Of a stretch of DNA of 7,789 nt, positions 1-5,232 are shown piece by piece. Under the pieces are notes generated by a model. That model saw only the letters and a program-made list of their open reading frames with translations, ran no database searches and was not told the origin of the DNA. Position 1 is the first letter of the stretch; each line of letters opens with the position of its first letter. Source of the stretch: JBFKAV01 sp041621405 (GTDB lineage Bacteria > Pseudomonadota > Alphaproteobacteria > Rhodobacterales > Rhodobacteraceae); contig JBFKAV010000159.1 of the NCBI GenBank assembly GCA_041621405.1, forward strand, positions 1 to 7,789, read 5' to 3'. Made by a program: the position numbers and the translations under genes.

Positions 1-477
1 ACCGTGGGGATGAACCCGGTCGAGCTGCGCATCCTCAATGCCTACCGCGACGGGGACATGAAGGCGCACCGGCGGGTGGCCAAGAACTGTGCGCTGATCG
101 AGTGCTGCCAGGTCGTGGCCGAGAAGGCGGGCATCCGGTTTTCGCCCGAAGCGATGGCGGCCTCGTCGCTGAAGGACGGCGGCGGCGCGCGAGGGCAGCT
201 TCCGGCGCACACGGTGACCGACGAGGCGGGGCGCGTCGAGGGCTTCGCGGCGACGGGCTACGCGAGGAAGGGCGGGCCGAGACCCGCCGAACCGCCGCGC
301 CCCGCGGCACCGCCGCCGCGCCCGGCCCAACAGTCCGCGCTGGGCCATCAGCCGCCTGCATCGCAGACCCGGCCGTCCGAGCCGCCGCGTCCGCCCGAGC
401 CTCCGGCCCCGACCCCCGCTCCCGCCCGCACCGGCGCGCTGCGCTTTTCGTCCCTGTCCGGTTTCAGGAGGCGCTGA
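1..477 (+). CDS. Molybdenum hydroxylase (xanthine dehydrogenase family) molybdopterin-binding subunit, N-terminal half; 5' partial
   Basis: Only the last 158 codons are present; the frame is open through base 1, so the GTG at 4 is not the start. Residues from MNPVELRILNAYRDGD to about VVAEKAG match the end of the first molybdopterin-binding domain of xanthine dehydrogenase or CoxL-type large subunits (the 'NPxELRxxN' segment followed by a helix). In one-chain enzymes the sequence continues into the second cofactor domain. Here it runs into a low-complexity tail (about bases 265-430) rich in proline, alanine and arginine, ending in FRRR and a TGA at 475-477. The stop overlaps the ATG of the next gene, which encodes the missing second half. 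The two products probably fold together with Fe-S and FAD subunits to make one cytoplasmic hydroxylase. The substrate is unknown. The family assignment is fairly sure; the biological role of the tail is not. Confidence 0.8.
   Translation, partial: TVGMNPVELRILNAYRDGDMKAHRRVAKNCALIECCQVVAEKAGIRFSPEAMAASSLKDGGGARGQLPAHTVTDEAGRVEGFAATGYARKGGPRPAEPPRPAAPPPRPAQQSALGHQPPASQTRPSEPPRPPEPPAPTPAPARTGALRFSSLSGFRRR
466..471 (+). promoter_or_regulatory. Strong Shine-Dalgarno site for the second half of the molybdenum subunit
   Basis: AGGAGG lies 5 bases before the ATG at 477, inside the last codons of the upstream gene. It supports an independent translation start for the second half, rather than a sequencing frameshift within one long gene. 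Confidence 0.75.
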
Positions 478-1499
478 TGGCACTCCACCGCGGCCGCGGC
501 TTCGCGGCGATCAACTACCCGATCGGCATGAACCTCGGCGGCGACCCGAGCCAGGCGCTGATCCACTCGAACCCCGATGGGAAGTTCACCGTGGCGCTGT
601 CGGCCATCGACCTCGGACAGGGGATGAAGTCGGTCACCCGCCAGATCGCCGCCGAGACGCTGGGCGTGCCGGTCGAGGATGTCTACGTCGATACCGCCGA
701 CAGCGACACTGGACCTCACGACATGGGCTCCTTTGCCTCGCGCGGGACGCACCGGATGGGCAACGCCGTGATCCGCGCGGCCGAGGAAGCGCGGCAGGTG
801 ATGCTCGAGGCGGCGGCCGAGGAGCTCGAGGTCGACGCAGGCGACCTGGTGACCGACGGCAAAGGCAATATCCATGTGAAAGGCGCACCGTCGCGGTCGA
901 TCACGACGATGGCCGCGGCGCAAGCGGCGCAGTTCAGGCAGGGCCGAACGATCGCGGGGCGCGGCATCTTTCTGATCCCGCTGTCGGACGTGGACCCCGA
1001 GACCGGAGAGATGTCGCCCGTCACTACATTCGCCCATGCCGCGATGCTGGTCGAGGTCGAGGTCGACGACGAGACGGGCGAGGTCTCCGTCACCGACATG
1101 CAGTCGGCCTACGAGGTGGGCCGCGCGCTGAACCCGCGCCTCGTCGAGCAGCAGCTTCGCGGGGGCGCGTGGATGGGGATGAGCCACGCGGCCTGGGAGA
1201 CGACCGAGCCGCACTATCCATCGCGCGATCATGGCGCGGTGGACTTCAACAGCTACCTGATGCCCGGCCCGGGCGACCTCGCGCCACACCACATTTCCGT
1301 CCTCGAAAGGCCCGCCGAGGATGGCCCATACGGCGGAAAGGGCCCGGGAGAGATGTGCGCCAACCCGGTGCTGCCGGCCGTGGTGAATGCCCTCTACGAC
1401 GCGGTCGGCATCCGGATCGACGAACTGCCCGTCACGCCCGAAAAGGTGCTTCGCGCGCTGAAGGCGCAGGGCGGCGCGAAGCCGCGCAAGGCGCTCTGA
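477..1499 (+). CDS. Molybdenum hydroxylase (xanthine dehydrogenase family) molybdopterin-binding subunit, C-terminal half
   Basis: A 340-residue protein corresponding to the second molybdopterin-binding domain of xanthine dehydrogenase/CoxL-like large subunits. Visible motifs are DLGQGM (45-50; the GQG cofactor-contact loop), GSFASRGTHRMGNA (84-97; the conserved 'GSxxSRxT' loop) and GGKGPGE (286-292). E292 sits where the family has its catalytic glutamate near the molybdenum. The ATG at 477 overlaps the previous stop as TGATG and has AGGAGG just upstream. The protein begins at the domain boundary, with a glycine-rich strand typical of where the second domain starts in one-chain homologues. 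The stop overlaps the next ATG in the same TGATG manner. It should assemble with the N-terminal half encoded just upstream; alone it would lack half of the cofactor pocket. A split large subunit is known in nicotinate dehydrogenase of Eubacterium barkeri (NdhL/NdhM), so the arrangement can be functional. The substrate is not identifiable. Confidence 0.88.
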   Translation: MALHRGRGFAAINYPIGMNLGGDPSQALIHSNPDGKFTVALSAIDLGQGMKSVTRQIAAETLGVPVEDVYVDTADSDTGPHDMGSFASRGTHRMGNAVIRAAEEARQVMLEAAAEELEVDAGDLVTDGKGNIHVKGAPSRSITTMAAAQAAQFRQGRTIAGRGIFLIPLSDVDPETGEMSPVTTFAHAAMLVEVEVDDETGEVSVTDMQSAYEVGRALNPRLVEQQLRGGAWMGMSHAAWETTEPHYPSRDHGAVDFNSYLMPGPGDLAPHHISVLERPAEDGPYGGKGPGEMCANPVLPAVVNALYDAVGIRIDELPVTPEKVLRALKAQGGAKPRKAL

Positions 1500-2380
1500 T
1501 GGTCGTCCGCCGAGCCATACTGGGGATCGACGGGCCGGAACCACTCCGCCGGTCGCTGCGCGACGCCCAGTATATCGCGGACGAGGGGCTTTCGACCGCC
1601 GCCTACCTCGCGCTCGCGCTCGGCAAGCCGCTCCTCCTCGAAGGCGCGCCGGGGGTGGGCAAGACCGAGGCCGCGAAGGCCATCGCCTCGGTCCTCGGGC
1701 GCGAGCTGGTCCGGCTCCAGTGCTACGAGGGAATCGATTCCGCGGCGGCGATGTATGAATGGAACTTCCCACGCCAGATGCTCGCGATCCGGCAGGCCGG
1801 GGACGAGTACGTCAACCTCTATGCCGACGAGTTCCTGATCGCGCGGCCGATCCTGCAGGCGCTGCAAGCCCCCCGCGACCGGGTTCTCCTGATCGACGAG
1901 ATCGACCGCGCCGACCACGAGTTCGAGGCCTTCCTGCTGGAATTCCTGTCGGACTTCTCCGTTTCGATCCCCGAACGCGGCACGGTCCGGGCGGGAGAGC
2001 CGCCGGTGGTGATCCTCACCTCGAACCGCACACGGGAACTGCACGAGGCGCTTCGCCGCCGCTGCGTCTACCACTGGATCGGCTACCCCGATCCGGCCCT
2101 CGAGGCCGAGATCGTGATGATGCGCGCCTCGACGGTGGCGCGCGACACGGCGAACCGCGTGGTGCGCGCGGTGGGCGCCCTCCGGGCAGAACCGCTCGCC
2201 AAGCCTCCGGGCGTGGCCGAGACGGTGGAGTGGGCCGAGGCGGCGACGCTTCTTCACGAGGGCGGGAGCCCGTGGCCGAGGGCGTTCCAGCGCGCGATCG
2301 GCGTCGCGCTCAAGGACCAGGACGACCTCGCCTACGTGGCCCCACGGCTCGAAGCGATCCTGTCGGAGGCGGCGGCATGA
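1499..2380 (+). CDS. MoxR/CoxD-type AAA+ ATPase, probable molybdenum-enzyme maturation factor
   Basis: A 293-residue AAA+ ATPase of the MoxR group. It shows Walker A GAPGVGKT (49-56), Walker B LLIDE (130-134), a sensor-1 asparagine in TSN (N176) and a basic RRRC segment (186-189) in the arginine-finger area, followed by a helical lid. Its position between a molybdenum hydroxylase subunit and a VWA protein matches coxD in CO dehydrogenase clusters. There CoxD, with CoxE, is reported to help build the mature metal centre, probably by ATP-driven remodelling of the apoenzyme. The ATG at 1499 is chosen because it overlaps the upstream stop (TGATG) and gives the usual MoxR N-terminus; the frame is open further upstream, but that part runs antiparallel to the conserved Mo-subunit coding sequence and is not coding. 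Only a weak AAGG precedes the start, so translation probably depends on coupling. It is clearly a MoxR-type ATPase; the client enzyme is inferred from position. Confidence 0.9.
   Translation: MVVRRAILGIDGPEPLRRSLRDAQYIADEGLSTAAYLALALGKPLLLEGAPGVGKTEAAKAIASVLGRELVRLQCYEGIDSAAAMYEWNFPRQMLAIRQAGDEYVNLYADEFLIARPILQALQAPRDRVLLIDEIDRADHEFEAFLLEFLSDFSVSIPERGTVRAGEPPVVILTSNRTRELHEALRRRCVYHWIGYPDPALEAEIVMMRASTVARDTANRVVRAVGALRAEPLAKPPGVAETVEWAEAATLLHEGGSPWPRAFQRAIGVALKDQDDLAYVAPRLEAILSEAAA
2365..2369 (+). promoter_or_regulatory. Shine-Dalgarno site for the VWA protein
   Basis: GGAGG ends 7 bases before the ATG at 2377. It fixes that ATG, which overlaps the ATPase stop as ATGA, as the start over the much longer open frame that extends back to 1759. 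Confidence 0.65.
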
Positions 2381-3474
2381 TCCCCCGCCCGCTCGAACCG
2401 TTCCTCCTGTTCCCGCAGGCGCTCCGGGTGGCGGGGCTGCCGGCGGCGCCCGAACAGACGGAGGCCTTCCTCGCGGCCACGGGGCTTCTCGGGCCCGGTA
2501 GCGTCGGCGACATCCGCCGGGCGGCGCATGCCGTCTACGGCCCGGGACCGGAGCGCATTGCCGAGTTCGATGCCGTCTTCGACCGCGTCTTTCTGGGCCA
2601 TCGCTTCGCGGCACCCGTTCCAGGAGAGCCCGAGGAGATGCCGCGCAGTTTCGACGCCGGTGACTTCGAGGAGATGCCCGAGGCGGGCGAGGAGGAGCCG
2701 TCGGGGGCGGAGGCCGCCACGGCCGAGCGGCTTTTCCGCCGGGATCTCGCGCCGGGCGACGAGAACGCGGTGCTCCGTGCCTTCGCCCGGGCGCTGCCCG
2801 AGGCGCTTCCCCGCCGACGGTCGCGGCGGACCGTGGCGGGCAAGGGAAGCCTCGCGGACGCGCGGCGCGCGTTCCGGGAGATGATCCGCCGGGACGGCGA
2901 GGTCACGCACCTGCCGACCAAGCGCCGCCGGACACAGCAGCGGCGCGTCCTGATGCTGATCGACGTCTCGGGCAGCATGAAGGAGGGGACCGAGGGCGCG
3001 CTGCGTCTGGCTCATGCGCTGGTGCAGGGCGGCGAGCGGGTGGAGGCCTTCACCATCGGCACGCGTCTTACCCGGGTCACCCGGGCGCTCAAGCACCGGA
3101 GCCGCGAGCAGGCGCTCACGCTGGCCTCGGGCCTCGTCGCTGACTGGGACGGCGGCACGCGGTTGGGCGAGGCGCTGGCCGTCTTCCTCTCCGTCCCCCG
3201 TTTCGCGGCTCACGCGCGGGGAGCGCTGGTGATCGTCGTCTCGGACGGACTCGAGCGCGGCGGGCCCGAGGCGCTCACCACAGCGATGGAGCGGCTCCGC
3301 GCCCTCGCCTGGTCGGTCCTCTGGCTCTCGCCGCTCGCCGCCGATCCGGCGTACCGGCCCGAGACCGGCGCGATGACCGCCATCCTGCCGCTTCTCGACA
3401 GGCTGGGCGACGGATCGGACCCGCAGGCCATTGCCCACGAAGTTCTGCACTTTGCGAAGGGCGCGCGGCCATGA
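2377..3474 (+). CDS. VWA domain protein, CoxE-like, partner of the MoxR ATPase
   Basis: A 365-residue protein in two parts. The N-terminal half is helical (about 1-82), followed by an acidic stretch (84-109) and an arginine-rich region (about 147-190). The C-terminal half is a von Willebrand A domain of the CoxE type. The metal-ion-dependent adhesion site is complete: DVSGS (D196, S198, S200), T261 in GGTRLG and D290 in VSDG. CoxE proteins work with the CoxD ATPase in maturing CO-dehydrogenase-like molybdenum enzymes, and MoxR-VWA pairs generally act as a chaperone module in which the VWA protein links the ATPase ring to its client. The start overlaps the ATPase stop (ATGA), and its own stop overlaps the next ATG, so it is coupled on both sides. 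The length is close to that usual for CoxE-like proteins. No signal peptide or membrane segment is visible, which fits a cytoplasmic role. Confidence 0.88.
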   Translation: MIPRPLEPFLLFPQALRVAGLPAAPEQTEAFLAATGLLGPGSVGDIRRAAHAVYGPGPERIAEFDAVFDRVFLGHRFAAPVPGEPEEMPRSFDAGDFEEMPEAGEEEPSGAEAATAERLFRRDLAPGDENAVLRAFARALPEALPRRRSRRTVAGKGSLADARRAFREMIRRDGEVTHLPTKRRRTQQRRVLMLIDVSGSMKEGTEGALRLAHALVQGGERVEAFTIGTRLTRVTRALKHRSREQALTLASGLVADWDGGTRLGEALAVFLSVPRFAAHARGALVIVVSDGLERGGPEALTTAMERLRALAWSVLWLSPLAADPAYRPETGAMTAILPLLDRLGDGSDPQAIAHEVLHFAKGARP

Positions 3475-4355
3475 GGACGGTCGATGCGCATTTCCACGTC
3501 TGGCGGCAGGCCGACCTGCCGTGGCTCTCAGGGCCGATGCAGCCGCGAATCTTCGGACCCTACGAGCCGATCCGCCGCGACTACCCGATGGAGGAATACC
3601 TCTCCGACGTCGCCGGGACCGGCGTCGAAAAGGCCGTCTACGTGCAGGCCAATTGGCCGGTCGAGAAGGCCGAGTCCGAGGCCGACTGGCTCGAAGGCCT
3701 CGCCTCCCGCACCGGGTGGCCGCACGGGATCGTGGCCTACGCCGACATGACCGTAGAGGACGTGCGTCCCGCACTCGACCGGCTCATGCGTTTCCCTCGC
3801 CTGCGCGGCATCCGGCAGCAGTTCCACTGGCACGAGAACCCGCTCTACCGTTTCGCCGCGTCGCCCGATCTCTGCCGTGACCCGGTCGTCCAGCGCAACA
3901 TCGCGCGGCTCGCCGACTATCGGCTCGCCTTCGACCTCCAGGTCTTCGCGGGCCAGATGGCGGGCGCGGGCGAGCTGGCCGACGCCTGTCCGGACGTCAC
4001 CTTCGTCCTTCAACATGCTGGAATGCTTGAAGATACCACCGACGCGGGCCGCGCAGCATGGCGGGAGGCCATGTCCGACCTCGCACGTTGCCCGAACGTC
4101 GTGGCGAAGCTTTCGGGCTTCGGCACCTTCATCCACCGCTGCGACCCGGCGCACATCGCCTGGCTCACGACCGAGACGGTCGCGATCTTCGGCGCTGACC
4201 GCTGTCTCTGGGGATCGAACTTCCCCATCGAGAAGCTCTGGACCGACTACGCAATGCTCTTCGACGCACACCGCCAGGCCACTGGTGGCCTCACGACCGC
4301 CCAGCAGCAGGCGATCTTTCACGACACCGCAAGCCGGTTCTACCGGCTGAACTGA
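3471..4355 (+). CDS. COG3618-type TIM-barrel amidohydrolase (lactonase-like)
   Basis: A 294-residue member of the amidohydrolase superfamily group that includes L-fucono- and L-rhamnonolactonases, 4-sulfomuconolactone hydrolase and, more distantly, 2-pyrone-4,6-dicarboxylate lactonase (LigI). The first strand carries DAHFHVW, with H7 and H9 as the expected HxH pair. RGIRQQFHW (112-120), the QHAG histidine (H182) and WGSNFP (247-252) follow in family order. The last motif is where many relatives have an aspartate (GSDWP); here it is N250. Such enzymes hydrolyse lactones or similar cyclic esters in the cytoplasm, often without a firmly bound metal. The ATG at 3471 overlaps the VWA stop (ATGA) and follows GAAGGG, so it is tied translationally to the molybdenum-enzyme genes. 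The exact substrate is unknown; a decarboxylase role, also known in this superfamily, is less likely but not excluded. Confidence 0.85.
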   Translation: MRTVDAHFHVWRQADLPWLSGPMQPRIFGPYEPIRRDYPMEEYLSDVAGTGVEKAVYVQANWPVEKAESEADWLEGLASRTGWPHGIVAYADMTVEDVRPALDRLMRFPRLRGIRQQFHWHENPLYRFAASPDLCRDPVVQRNIARLADYRLAFDLQVFAGQMAGAGELADACPDVTFVLQHAGMLEDTTDAGRAAWREAMSDLARCPNVVAKLSGFGTFIHRCDPAHIAWLTTETVAIFGADRCLWGSNFPIEKLWTDYAMLFDAHRQATGGLTTAQQQAIFHDTASRFYRLN

Positions 4356-4358
4356 AAC

Positions 4359-4364
4359 GGGAGG
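4359..4364 (+). promoter_or_regulatory. Shine-Dalgarno site for the MBL-fold hydrolase
   Basis: GGGAGG lies 6 bases before the ATG at 4371, in the 15-base gap after the amidohydrolase stop. It is a clear, strong site at the first junction in the operon without an overlap, so this gene probably starts translation independently. Confidence 0.7.
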
Positions 4365-4370
4365 AACGGG

Positions 4371-5222
4371 ATGGGACTCGAGATCAAGATACTGGACTAC
4401 GGCGACATCGAGCTCGAAAGCTCGTTCCTTGTCCTCGGGCGCGACTGCGGGCGGGTCCGGCGGGTGCCGGTCTACGGCTTCCTGATCCTCGGCGGGCAGT
4501 ATCCGATCGTGGTGGACACGGGATACCGCGACAACGCGATCATGGAGACGCTGGGGATGCGGGGGCTCCAGTTCCACGAGAACATGATCGAACGCCAGCT
4601 CGCCAACCACGGCGTGAAGATGGGGGACGTGCGGTACGTGCTCCACACCCACCTCCACATCGACCACGCCGGGAAGGACGACCACTTCCCGATGAATACG
4701 ACGGTGGTCATCAACCGCCGCGAGCTCGAGTACTCGGTCTCGGGCCTGATGCACCCGCAATACCCGAAGCCCGACATCATTCACCTGGTCGAGCGTCTGC
4801 ACTCGCCCGGCGCGTTGCGGCTGGAGGACCTCGACATCACCGGGCCGATCGAGCTGATCCCGGGCGTGTTCCTGGAAGCAGCGGGGGCGCATACCGAAGG
4901 CTCGATGAATGTCCACGTCGACACCGCTGAGGGCCGGGCGACGATCTGCGGCGATGTGATCTACGATTTCAACGACCAGATCATCAACCCGATGCGCAGC
5001 TTCGGACCCGAGGAATACCAGGTCACCGGCAACCACGGCGGCTCGAAGCGGGGCGAGAAGGGCGCGATCCGCAAGCTGATGTATTCCGGCGCGAAGTTCC
5101 TCCTGCCGATCCACGACAAGCCCGCGAAGGTCGAGAACGGGCAGGTCGTGGGGCGGATGGACATGTCGATCCCCGGACCCGTCAGCCAGTCCGTCCCGCG
5201 CCGCGACTGGTTCCCGGCTTGA
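4371..5222 (+). CDS. Metallo-beta-lactamase-fold hydrolase, N-acyl-homoserine-lactonase-like
   Basis: A 283-residue MBL-fold protein with all the expected zinc ligands: HTHLHIDH (H94, H96, D98, H99), the H174 of AHTEGS, D195 in CGDVIYD and H248 in PIHDK. Strand VVDTGY (47-52) is the usual early motif. The order and spacing resemble the AiiA/AttM lactonase group, which opens lactone rings using two metal ions. No signal peptide is visible, so it should act in the cytoplasm. Because it sits among other lactonase-type hydrolases in a catabolic operon, a pathway lactone is a more economical substrate than a quorum-sensing signal, but homoserine-lactone activity cannot be excluded. The start is fixed by GGGAGG upstream. 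The stop is followed by only 10 bases before the next start. Confidence 0.88.
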   Translation: MGLEIKILDYGDIELESSFLVLGRDCGRVRRVPVYGFLILGGQYPIVVDTGYRDNAIMETLGMRGLQFHENMIERQLANHGVKMGDVRYVLHTHLHIDHAGKDDHFPMNTTVVINRRELEYSVSGLMHPQYPKPDIIHLVERLHSPGALRLEDLDITGPIELIPGVFLEAAGAHTEGSMNVHVDTAEGRATICGDVIYDFNDQIINPMRSFGPEEYQVTGNHGGSKRGEKGAIRKLMYSGAKFLLPIHDKPAKVENGQVVGRMDMSIPGPVSQSVPRRDWFPA

Positions 5223-5232
5223 GGGCAGGAAG

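Noticed and set aside
102..476. Extension of the second molybdenum-subunit gene back to an ATG at 102
   Set aside because: The extra residues are arginine/alanine-rich and unlike the family, while the overlapping frame encodes the recognisable end of the first half. The strong ribosome site points to 477.
1..1499. Single gene broken by frameshift instead of two proteins
   Set aside because: The ribosome site, TGATG overlap and clean domain boundary favour a true split. Kept as an alternative, because homologues could not be compared.
348..1772. Long reverse-strand open frame (474 codons) opposite the molybdenum subunit and ATPase
   Set aside because: Composition is arginine/proline-rich with no recognisable domain, and it lies opposite well-conserved genes. 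This is a usual artefact of high third-position GC.
4371..5222. Quorum-quenching N-acyl-homoserine lactonase as the main function of the MBL protein
   Set aside because: The active-site pattern fits lactonases, but no luxI/luxR-type gene is visible and the operon looks catabolic, so the specific claim is not supported.
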